Assembly (NCBI GenBank): GCA_016286385.1
Contig: JAEESO010000008.1
Span: forward strand, 17,912 to 81,911
From: Bacteroidales bacterium
GTDB taxonomy: Bacteria > Bacteroidota > Bacteroidia > Bacteroidales > UBA932
Direction: 5' to 3'
DNA: 64,000 bases
The notes beneath the pieces were generated by a model, which did no database searches, was not told the origin of the DNA, and saw only the letters and a program-made list of their open reading frames with translations. The position numbers and the translations under genes were made by a program. The first letter of the stretch is position 1; each line of letters opens with the position of its first letter. Positions 24,976 through 32,639 of this stretch are shown here, in pieces.

Positions 24976-26310
24976 CTATTCGGTGTTTTGAGGCTTGCGC
25001 TTCCAGTTCAGCAATGGCAGCAGGAAAGAAATGATTGCCGAACCAAGCCAGAAGATGCTCACGTAATGGAAATCGTGTGCTCCGGAGGCGGCATTGCTGT
25101 CCATCAGCACTCCGGTTATAACGTTCTGGAGGCCGGCGGCCGCATATGAAGCGATACCAACAATGCCAAGAGCTGCGCCGGAAGCCTTGCGGGGCACCAG
25201 GTCAATGGCCATGAGGCCGCCAAGAAAGGCAATCAGTACGCCTATGGCAATGCCGAAGAGAATCATCGCCGATATATTCACCCACTTAGCCGGTCCGCCA
25301 TACAGGAACAGGGCAAGGGCAATGGCCTCCAAAACACCTGCCACAAGGGCGGGGTACTTTCGGTCTCCTTTGAACAGAACATCGGAGAGCCAGCCGGATA
25401 CCACGGTGCCGATGATACCGAAAACCGGATTGATGCCAATAACCGTAGCCGCTTCTGCCAGATTATAGCCTTTCGCCTCCTGAAGGAAGATTGTTCCCCA
25501 TTCATTTATAGCGTATCGGCTCATGTACATGAAGGCACTGGCTGCAGCCAAAACCCATACGCCGGGATTCTTGATTACCGAGCGCTGCATGCTGCGGGTC
25601 TGTTCCCGGGGTTTGCCTTCGCTGCCCTTCTGCTCATATTCCTCCTGCGTCATCTCCCCGGAAAGCACTTCTATGGCTGCAAGCCCCTTGCTTTCCGGCG
25701 AATTGTGGAAGAACAACAGCACCAGTACCAGCCCCGCCAATCCCGCCAGCGCGGCACCGAAGAAACCCCACTTCCAGCCGAAGGCCGCCACTATTGCGCC
25801 GACAAATATGAAGGACAGACCTTCTCCGATATTGTGGGAGGCACTGAAAACCCCGTAGAAAGTTCCCCGTATCTTCAGCGGCATCCAACGGGACAGGGAA
25901 ACGATGCAAGCCGGTGCGCCCATACTTTGTGCCCAGCCGTTTCCGGCCCACAGCAGGCAGAATGCGCTAAATAGCACCGCGTTGGATATCTGTCCGTTCA
26001 TGGCGCTCACACCCATCACTCCCATAGCGAAGTTCATTCCTACGGAAATGGTGATCCCGGTGGCCATAAAACGCTTGATATTGGCGCTGTCGGCAAGAAA
26101 GCCGTTCACCAGTTTGCCCACGGCATAGGTCCAGTACAGGCAGGCGCCTATTACGCCAAGCTGAGTGGCCGACAGCAGGCCCGCGTCAATGAGCGGTTGC
26201 TTCATCACACCCATGGACAGGCGGCATACATAGTACAGTGCATAGCCCAGCGTGGCGGCTATGAACGTCTGCATCCGGTAGTTCTTGTATTTCTTTTGAA
26301 GATTATCCAT
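24976..26310 (-). CDS. Organophosphate:phosphate antiporter (OPA family MFS; GlpT/UhpT/UhpC-like)
   Basis: Inner-membrane transporter that exchanges a phosphorylated organic compound such as glycerol 3-phosphate or a hexose phosphate for phosphate. The 444 residues have about 12 hydrophobic helices. The helix-1 motif GYALYYVCRLSMG has the substrate-site Arg, and SAFMYMSRYAINEWG carries the second conserved Arg in the C-terminal half, both typical of GlpT/UhpT. It lies 2 bp after the glycerophosphodiesterase gene, which fits glycerol 3-phosphate as a substrate, though a hexose phosphate is equally possible. A UhpC-like sensor role cannot be excluded, but no partner kinase is nearby. Confidence 0.87.
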   Translation of the reverse strand: MDNLQKKYKNYRMQTFIAATLGYALYYVCRLSMGVMKQPLIDAGLLSATQLGVIGACLYWTYAVGKLVNGFLADSANIKRFMATGITISVGMNFAMGVMGVSAMNGQISNAVLFSAFCLLWAGNGWAQSMGAPACIVSLSRWMPLKIRGTFYGVFSASHNIGEGLSFIFVGAIVAAFGWKWGFFGAALAGLAGLVLVLLFFHNSPESKGLAAIEVLSGEMTQEEYEQKGSEGKPREQTRSMQRSVIKNPGVWVLAAASAFMYMSRYAINEWGTIFLQEAKGYNLAEAATVIGINPVFGIIGTVVSGWLSDVLFKGDRKYPALVAGVLEAIALALFLYGGPAKWVNISAMILFGIAIGVLIAFLGGLMAIDLVPRKASGAALGIVGIASYAAAGLQNVITGVLMDSNAASGAHDFHYVSIFWLGSAIISFLLPLLNWKRKPQNTE

Positions 26311-26312
26311 CG

Positions 26313-27278
26313 TTATTTAAGTGAATGAAGCCCGTGTTTGGCAAGCCAGCCTATCAGCAGTTCCGGGCGGTCGGTCTGAATCATGGAAACGCCCTTGTCA
26401 ATGTACTGCTGATACACTTTTCCCGGGTCCCCGGCAAGAAAAGCGGCATCGTCATCATTGCCGTCGCCGCCGCAAAGGCTGGCCCAGATGGTGTTCACCC
26501 AGATTTTCGAGCCCTGCTCACGGATGAGGCGACAGGCCGATACAAAAGCGTCATCGTCGTTATTCTGCCAGCACACTTCGTAGGCCAGAGGAACAACGCC
26601 CTGTTCCAAATAGCTGTCAAACAGCGCCTTGCCCTTCTCTTTCTGGATGTCCACAATGGGCATGTACATCATATTGTGCGGGTGGGCTTCCATATCGGCC
26701 TTCACAACCTCTATAGGTTTTTTGCCTTTGATGAGCACCTGGCCGGTCACGCCAAGTTCTTCCGTCAGTGCCAGGACCATATCGTAATAATCATACCCCT
26801 TGTCGATATTCACGCAGATGCGGCCCCTGGTGCACTCCAACGCCTCCCGCAAGGTGGGCATACGGAGGGTGTCTATCACCGCCGCCTGGTGCATGCGATT
26901 CAGGCTTAGGGACTTGATCTCGGCGAGCGTAAGATCGCACACCTTGGCGCTTTTGCCGGGATCATCCCGGAACACCTTCCTGAAATTGGTTGTTCGACGC
27001 ACATCGGAGTCGTGGCACAGCACCAGGACAGAGTCCGCGGTCATGTGAATGTCAATCTCCACGATATCGGCCCCCATGGAAATGACGCTCTCTATGGCAG
27101 GGATGGAATTCTCCGGCCAGTTGCGCCAATCGCCGCGATGGCACGCTACCAGAACATACTTTGAGGTTGGATTGTGAATCTCGGCGGCAATGGCCTCGGC
27201 GCGGTTTACGGCTGTATGATTCACACAGCACGAAACCGCACAGGCGCATAGCAGCCACAATCCCAAAACTTTCTTCAT
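26313..27278 (-). CDS. Glycerophosphodiester phosphodiesterase lipoprotein
   Basis: Splits glycerophosphodiesters into glycerol 3-phosphate and an alcohol. The 321 residues start MKKVLGLWLLCACAVSC, a lipoprotein signal. GDPD motifs are complete: ACHRGDWRNWPENSI with catalytic His-Arg, VEIDIHMTADSVLVLCHDSD with the metal-binding Glu/Asp and second His, and the family-end region MIQTDRPELLIGWL. The ATG overlaps the GH3 stop by 4 bp. Its likely site is the periplasm or outer membrane, feeding the antiporter encoded next. Confidence 0.92.
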   Translation of the reverse strand: MKKVLGLWLLCACAVSCCVNHTAVNRAEAIAAEIHNPTSKYVLVACHRGDWRNWPENSIPAIESVISMGADIVEIDIHMTADSVLVLCHDSDVRRTTNFRKVFRDDPGKSAKVCDLTLAEIKSLSLNRMHQAAVIDTLRMPTLREALECTRGRICVNIDKGYDYYDMVLALTEELGVTGQVLIKGKKPIEVVKADMEAHPHNMMYMPIVDIQKEKGKALFDSYLEQGVVPLAYEVCWQNNDDDAFVSACRLIREQGSKIWVNTIWASLCGGDGNDDDAAFLAGDPGKVYQQYIDKGVSMIQTDRPELLIGWLAKHGLHSLK

Positions 27279-29386
27279 TGCACGGATATCTGTTGCTCTA
27301 TGCAAAGTCGTTTCCAATCAAGGTTTACCGTAAGCAGGATATTCTGCGACGATGCGCCGATAAGAATCCGGTATTCCCCGGGATCCTCTTTCCAGCTATG
27401 CGACTTTACGTCATAATAGCTGAAAGCTTCCGGGCCCAGATGGATGGTACAGCGGGCGGTAGCACCCGCGTCAATCATCTGCTTGTCGAAGCCCTTAAGT
27501 TCCCTGTCCGGCCTCATGACGGACGGATTCACGGGCGACACATATACCTGCGCCACCTCCTTCGCCGCCACCTTGCCGGTGTTGCGTACTGTAAAGGATA
27601 CGTCATATCCTTCCCCGGAAGGGACTACGGAGGCGTCGGAATACTCGAATGACGAATACGTGAGCCCATAACCAAAAGGATAGAGCGGCTGAACGCCGAA
27701 ATGCTCCACTCCGCGATACCCCACGAATATGCCTTCCCCGTAGGTGGCGAACTGCGCCTGGTCACGGCTGGAAACCCTTCCCGTTCCGGCATAGGCATTG
27801 GGCGTGGGCTTATACCACTTTTGAACCGGATTGGCGTTGAGCGATCCCCAGAAAGTGAAGGGCAGGCGGCCCGAAGGGGAAACCTGGCCGCTCAGGATTG
27901 CTGCCATTGCGCTGCCGCCTTCCTGTCCGGGATACCAGTCCAGGATGATGGCTTTTACCTTGTCTTTCCAAGGTTCCAGGTCGAATTCTCCGCCGGAATT
28001 CACAACTACAATCACCTTGTCCGTATATGCCGTGACACGCTCCAACAGAGTCAACTGGCTTCTGTCCAGTTTGTAGGACCGGTCATGGTCTTCCTTTTCG
28101 GTCTCGCTGTTGAAGCCCAGCGAAACTATTACTGCGGAAGCCTTTTTCAGTACTTCCGGCTGAGGAGACCCAAGCACTTCGATATCCCAGTTTTTCCCCA
28201 GTCTCCGGAGCCCGTCCACCAGTGTCACGGCCTTTCCGTCTTCCGGATTCACCCAGCCAGAACCGCCGCCGCAGACGATTTCATTGGCATTGGGGCCCAT
28301 CACCACAATCTGGTTTTTACGGCCGCCTTTAAGCGGCAGAATTCCATCCTCGTTTTTCAGCAGCACCGGGCCTTCCAGTGCGATTTCATAGGCGCGCCGC
28401 TGCGACAGGGAAGGGTCTTCGGCAGCCGGGTCCGGTTCCACCGGCCCGTCAAGGAAACCGAAAGCGGAGAAAGCCGAGAGAATGTTGATGCACTTTTCGT
28501 CCAGAGCGTCTTCCGTAATCACCCCGTTCTCAAGCAGTTGCTTAATGAAACCGGCCTTGACCACCGTCCCGCCGGGCATCTCCAGATCCACCCCGGAGGT
28601 CAGGAAATCCAGTGTGCGGTAGGTGGAATTCCAGTCGCTCATCACAATGCCTTTATGCCCCCAGGCGCGGAGGTTGTCGCGGACAAGCCATGGATTCTCC
28701 GCCGCGTGCTGCCCGTTGACCGGGTTGTAGCTGGTCATTACGGCGCCGACGCCGCCCACTTCCACCGCCTTGCGGAAGGCGGGGAAGTAGATTTCGTTCA
28801 TCGTACGCTCATCGGCTTCGGAGCTTACCTTGTGGCGGGCATATTCCTGGTTGTTCAGGGCGAAATGCTTGATGGTAGCCATCACTCCCTCTGCCTGCAT
28901 CCCTTCGATATAGCTCAAGGCCAGTTCGCCGGTCAGGTACGGATCCTCCCCGAAATACTCGAAATTGCGTCCGCACAGGGCGCTGCGGTAGATGTTGACG
29001 CCAGGGCCCAGCATAATGGACACTCCGTGTGCCTTGGCGGCGCAGCCGATGCCGGCCCCCATCTGGCGCATCGCGTCGCGGTTCCAGCTGGCGGCGGCGG
29101 ACATCCCGCAGGGGTAGAATGTGCTTTGGATGTAGGTGCTGCCTATGTTGCGCACGCCCTGGGGGCCGTCGGCCATCCACAGGGCAGGAATGCCAAGCCG
29201 GGGAATGCCGTAAGTGCTGAACCCGCCGGTCTTGCCGGCGATGAAGTCAATCTTCTCGTCAAGAGTCATTTGGGCCACGAGCGCAGCGGCGCGTTCCCTG
29301 TCGGCCCCGGAAATTCCGGGTCCGGCCAGTGCAAGGCTGGAAACCAGCGCGAGCGAAACGATAAGCAGTGTCTTTTTCATAGTCAT
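27275..29386 (-). CDS. Glycoside hydrolase family 3 (beta-glucosidase/xylosidase type)
   Basis: A secreted exo-acting beta-glycosidase. The 703 residues have a signal peptide, the (beta/alpha)8 domain with ATIKHFALNNQE and nucleophile Asp in GIVMSDW (about residue 247), the alpha/beta sandwich (about 335-560) and a fibronectin-III-like C-terminus (NTGKVAAKEVAQVYVSP). It lacks the KH-x-PGHG motif of NagZ-type GH3, so glucoside or xyloside specificity is likelier than N-acetylglucosaminidase. It is the only glycosidase in the locus. The start overlaps the upstream stop (ATGA); an ATG two codons later is possible. Confidence 0.93.
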   Translation of the reverse strand: MTMKKTLLIVSLALVSSLALAGPGISGADRERAAALVAQMTLDEKIDFIAGKTGGFSTYGIPRLGIPALWMADGPQGVRNIGSTYIQSTFYPCGMSAAASWNRDAMRQMGAGIGCAAKAHGVSIMLGPGVNIYRSALCGRNFEYFGEDPYLTGELALSYIEGMQAEGVMATIKHFALNNQEYARHKVSSEADERTMNEIYFPAFRKAVEVGGVGAVMTSYNPVNGQHAAENPWLVRDNLRAWGHKGIVMSDWNSTYRTLDFLTSGVDLEMPGGTVVKAGFIKQLLENGVITEDALDEKCINILSAFSAFGFLDGPVEPDPAAEDPSLSQRRAYEIALEGPVLLKNEDGILPLKGGRKNQIVVMGPNANEIVCGGGSGWVNPEDGKAVTLVDGLRRLGKNWDIEVLGSPQPEVLKKASAVIVSLGFNSETEKEDHDRSYKLDRSQLTLLERVTAYTDKVIVVVNSGGEFDLEPWKDKVKAIILDWYPGQEGGSAMAAILSGQVSPSGRLPFTFWGSLNANPVQKWYKPTPNAYAGTGRVSSRDQAQFATYGEGIFVGYRGVEHFGVQPLYPFGYGLTYSSFEYSDASVVPSGEGYDVSFTVRNTGKVAAKEVAQVYVSPVNPSVMRPDRELKGFDKQMIDAGATARCTIHLGPEAFSYYDVKSHSWKEDPGEYRILIGASSQNILLTVNLDWKRLCIEQQISVQ

Positions 29387-30483
29387 TTAATACCGTATTT
29401 CCTGAGAATTCTGAGAACGGGCTTTTTTACGGAGCGAGCCCACAGGGTGTATCCGTAATCTCCGGGATGAGTGCCGTCCACCGAGGTGTAATGGTCCGGA
29501 GACGTGGCATTGGTGGTTTTTACGTAATACACATCCTTATATCGTTTGCATGCGACCCGCATGAGCGAATCCACCAAATCCATTCGGGAGGATTCATATG
29601 CTTCGGCTTCGGTATTGAAATTCCGGCGTTCCCTGTAAATGGTCTTTTGGAAGATGAGGGGTTTCCCGGGATGGGAAGATTGCAGCGTTTCAATAAAGGG
29701 GAAAAGGCGGTCTCTGATTTCGTCAGGCGTGGGATTCGAGAAAGTATCAAACAGGAAGGCGTCCACATCCGGAGCTTCACAGAGAGCCTTCGCGAAGTAG
29801 TCCTGAAGACGGCAGCGTCCGCTGACACCAAGGTTGAGGAACTGGATTCCGGTTTCCCTGGTCAGGATGGACGGGTATGCCATTCCGGATTTGGAAGTGG
29901 AAGCGCCGTGGGTGAAACTTGACCCGAAGACGGCGATTCTGTGCCGGAACGGGTGGGGCAGAGGCTCCATCAGGCATCCTTCCTCAACGCCTATCTTCAC
30001 GGAATCCATAACGCTTCGAACCGGCAGATAAAGAAGACATTCCTTAATACTGTCATCCATATCCTTTATCATATTCACCGGTTTGTCCAGGGCGTTGTCG
30101 TTCTGCAGGCCTGCTGCAGCCCAGAGCCATTTCCCATCCTTTTTAATATAAAGATCGAAGCCTCTTCCTGCGAAACCCGTGGTCCCTCCGCCGAAATAAG
30201 CCTTTCCGTACTTGGGCCACACCCTGATGGATGTCGAGTTTGTCCGGAAAGCCACGGCTATCCCCGCAGACTCCTGCACCAGTCTGACTTCTTCCTTCGT
30301 GAAGCCGTGAAAGCGGGCGGTGTCGATGCGCTGATAAGGATTGCCGGTATCCGGGAAGACCTTGCCGACCAGCGTCAGCTGCGCAGCCTCCGTGTACACA
30401 TATTCAGGCGCTTTCCCCTGTGCGGCCGCAGAAAGCGGCAGCACAAGGGCAAGTGCCAGAAGTAGAGATTTGAACGACGTCAT
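29383..30483 (-). CDS. Secreted SGNH/GDSL esterase with N-terminal SGNH_N-type domain
   Basis: Removes ester substituents, perhaps acetyl or D-alanyl. The 366 residues have a signal peptide (cleavage near AAAQ), an N-terminal beta-sandwich (about 25-170), then a catalytic domain with block I GSSFTHGAS (Ser about residue 192) and block V DGTHPGDYG (Asp/His about 344-347). NLGVSGRCRLQDYF is a block II-like stretch with Gly. The first codon overlaps the stop of the upstream lipoprotein gene. A collapsed paralogue lies at 24677-24970. Confidence 0.85.
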   Translation of the reverse strand: MTSFKSLLLALALVLPLSAAAQGKAPEYVYTEAAQLTLVGKVFPDTGNPYQRIDTARFHGFTKEEVRLVQESAGIAVAFRTNSTSIRVWPKYGKAYFGGGTTGFAGRGFDLYIKKDGKWLWAAAGLQNDNALDKPVNMIKDMDDSIKECLLYLPVRSVMDSVKIGVEEGCLMEPLPHPFRHRIAVFGSSFTHGASTSKSGMAYPSILTRETGIQFLNLGVSGRCRLQDYFAKALCEAPDVDAFLFDTFSNPTPDEIRDRLFPFIETLQSSHPGKPLIFQKTIYRERRNFNTEAEAYESSRMDLVDSLMRVACKRYKDVYYVKTTNATSPDHYTSVDGTHPGDYGYTLWARSVKKPVLRILRKYGIK

Positions 30484-32426
30484 TCGATGGTAACCTTCTT
30501 GAGAGTATAACGCATATCAGTATAGTAGAACACCTTACTATCGGAAGGATCAAAGATAATGTCCTGACCGCCATTATTCCAATCAAGCGCCGCCGTTGCC
30601 CCTACTGCAGTGATGTAGCTGCTTCCTCCTCCGAGGATAGTAGTGACCACCGCATCGCTATAATCCGCAGCAGAATGAGTGATTCGGCGTATCGCACCCC
30701 TTTCGGCCAGATAGATCGCACCGTCCGGGCCAAGTCTGAGGCCGTTCATGTTAGCAGAGAACGTTGCTTTATCCTTTGCTCCGTCAACCATGGCTGCAAA
30801 GGAACCTGCTACCGTTCCTCCTTTTCCGATAGTATTAACTACATTTCCTGCAGAATCAATAACATAAATCATATAAGCGCTTGGCGATCCTCCCTTGCTG
30901 CATCCTACTGTCACAAGAGCGTTTCCGTCAGCATCAAAGCACAGTGAAACCGGCCAGTTCGTCTGACCGTCAGTACTTCCAAGATTCAAAGTTGAAAAAT
31001 CAAAGAATGTTGTTTTTGTTCCAGTTAAACCTCCCTCAAGTTTATACACCTTTGACTCATTGCGGCTTACGACATATGCGTCATCTCCGTTGAAACGGAT
31101 GCACATAGGGCTATTCCCAATAGTTACTGCATCAGTTACTGTATTGGTTGATGTATTCCACGTATACACCTTATTCAAGCCCTTGTTGATGACATAGAAT
31201 AATCCACCGTGCAATTCGCCTTGCCAGATAGCGTTATTATTGTTAGCCACAAGAGCAAGGTTTACTACCGTACTTACATCGTTAGTGGTCTTATTATACT
31301 TTCTCAGATTACGCGTGGAATTATCTGCACCATTACTTTGGGTTAACAGCAGATTATCACTGTCAAGCCATTCCAAGCCACGAACCTGCTTCAGTCTTGC
31401 AGACGAGCCAGTAGCGTCAGTATCACCATTTGTATTATCTGTTCCGGCGACAACCTCGACAGAATACTTCGTCAGCGATATTGCGGGCATAGGTTTGATG
31501 TGGGCACGCTCAATCTGGACGTTGGTGGCCGTGCGGAGAGAGCCGGGGACCTCTGTGCCATCTGCAAAAGCGAGCCATATCTTGAGCTGGGGATACACGT
31601 TTTTGGAATCAACTTCTACCGGTCCCACCGGGAGAGGAATATATGCGGTAATGCCGTCGTCGGAGGTTCGCTGCGCTGCCGTTGCGGCGGAAATATTGAC
31701 CGTAATCTTATAATCTCCGGAATGGTCGTACGCCTTGACATAGGGAACGTTGGCCGGATCCAGATCGAAACCTCCACCTGCCGTCGTCCAGTTGTATGTC
31801 TGGTTCATGATCGAGTGTATCTTATAGGACACTTTGCCTGCTGCCAGCAAATCTGCATCCACAACAGGGGCATAGACCATAATTTTAGTAGCTTTGGGAG
31901 GCACGTTCTTGTAGGTAACCTTAAGGCATCCGCCAAGGTGCTTGAATTCCAACGGGGTTCCGGATTCCACGCGGGCGAGCATGGGCGCTTCAACATTGCC
32001 GTCAAACCAGGTATAAGTATCCTTGAGCACAGGTTTCAGGCTGCCGCCTTCCTCCTTCGGGTAAGCGGAATCTCCGGAACCGGAAGTCTTAGCCGGATAG
32101 ATGGCAAACGAGTTTTGTCCGTAAGTGATTACATCTTCGGAAGTATTGGTGAAGATGGCTTCTCCATTCGTGTCGCCACCTGTGTATTTGAATGTGGAGT
32201 AACCATTGGCGTTACTGCTGCGGACGACGATATTGTCGTTTGTCTTCCACATGTAGGTACCGCCCACGAACGCAGTTTTGGTTTCGCCGGGAGCGAAGCA
32301 TGCGGTGAGGGTCTGGACGTTGCCGGCAGCATTGTCGGAACCGGCGGGAGCATAGTCTTCCCTGGCGCAGGAGGCGAGCAGGGAGAGGGCGGCGACCGCC
32401 GCGAAGAACAATAATGACTTTTTCAT
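30480..32426 (-). CDS. Fimbrillin-like lipoprotein with C-terminal NHL/beta-propeller
   Basis: Probable surface binding protein. With the ATG at 32426 it has 648 residues and a lipobox LLASC (Cys about 20). The N-terminal half shows the fimbrillin pattern (TKTAFVGGTYMWKTNDNIVV, GTPLEFKHLGGCLKVTY) and ends ATNVQIERAHIKPMP. The C-terminal half has propeller-like repeats (VRGLEWLDSDNLLL, SPMCIRFNGDDAYVV, NWPVSLCFDADGNALV, LGPDGAIYLAERGAIRRIT). It is clearly paralogous to the N-terminal 600 residues of the 32636-35344 product. No catalytic motif is seen. Confidence 0.8.
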   Translation of the reverse strand: MKKSLLFFAAVAALSLLASCAREDYAPAGSDNAAGNVQTLTACFAPGETKTAFVGGTYMWKTNDNIVVRSSNANGYSTFKYTGGDTNGEAIFTNTSEDVITYGQNSFAIYPAKTSGSGDSAYPKEEGGSLKPVLKDTYTWFDGNVEAPMLARVESGTPLEFKHLGGCLKVTYKNVPPKATKIMVYAPVVDADLLAAGKVSYKIHSIMNQTYNWTTAGGGFDLDPANVPYVKAYDHSGDYKITVNISAATAAQRTSDDGITAYIPLPVGPVEVDSKNVYPQLKIWLAFADGTEVPGSLRTATNVQIERAHIKPMPAISLTKYSVEVVAGTDNTNGDTDATGSSARLKQVRGLEWLDSDNLLLTQSNGADNSTRNLRKYNKTTNDVSTVVNLALVANNNNAIWQGELHGGLFYVINKGLNKVYTWNTSTNTVTDAVTIGNSPMCIRFNGDDAYVVSRNESKVYKLEGGLTGTKTTFFDFSTLNLGSTDGQTNWPVSLCFDADGNALVTVGCSKGGSPSAYMIYVIDSAGNVVNTIGKGGTVAGSFAAMVDGAKDKATFSANMNGLRLGPDGAIYLAERGAIRRITHSAADYSDAVVTTILGGGSSYITAVGATAALDWNNGGQDIIFDPSDSKVFYYTDMRYTLKKVTIE

Positions 32427-32440
32427 AACCTTACTCTCCA

Positions 32441-32590
32441 TTAGTCCCATGAACCCTCTAAATCGGTGGTCCATCCTTCAAGTCCCTGAGACGAATCCGT
32501 CAGAAGAAGAAGAACGGACGCACAGATGACACTCTCTCCTGCGAGCAGTATTTCCTCGCAGAGAGGAATTTGGTAGTTATTTGTTTTCAT
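32441..32590 (-). CDS. Small ORF of 49 residues ahead of the fimbrillin-like gene
   Basis: The reverse frame is open from ATG at 32590 (alternative ATG at 32596) to TAA at 32441, 14 bp before the next gene. The product begins MKTNNYQIPLCEEILLAGES, has the core SVICAS followed by a Leu run, and ends with an acidic tail (GWTTDLEGSWD). This layout, basic start then VICAS-like core then Trp/Asp/Glu/Gly tail, recalls short peptides encoded beside fimbrillin and SusC/D genes in other Bacteroidales. That comparison is from memory. No function can be assigned. A 26-bp tandem duplication covers its start. Confidence 0.5.
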   Translation of the reverse strand: MKTNNYQIPLCEEILLAGESVICASVLLLLTDSSQGLEGWTTDLEGSWD

Positions 32591-32639
32591 GGTCATAATA
32601 AATGATTGATTATCATGGTTATAATAAATGATTGATTAT
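32588..32639. repeat. 26-bp tandem duplication at a gene junction
   Basis: Two 26-bp copies (CATGGTCATAATAAATGATT..., second copy with C to T at position 7) run from the small ORF's start codon to the stop codon of the upstream EEP fusion gene. They make up almost the whole intergenic space. Confidence 0.85.
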
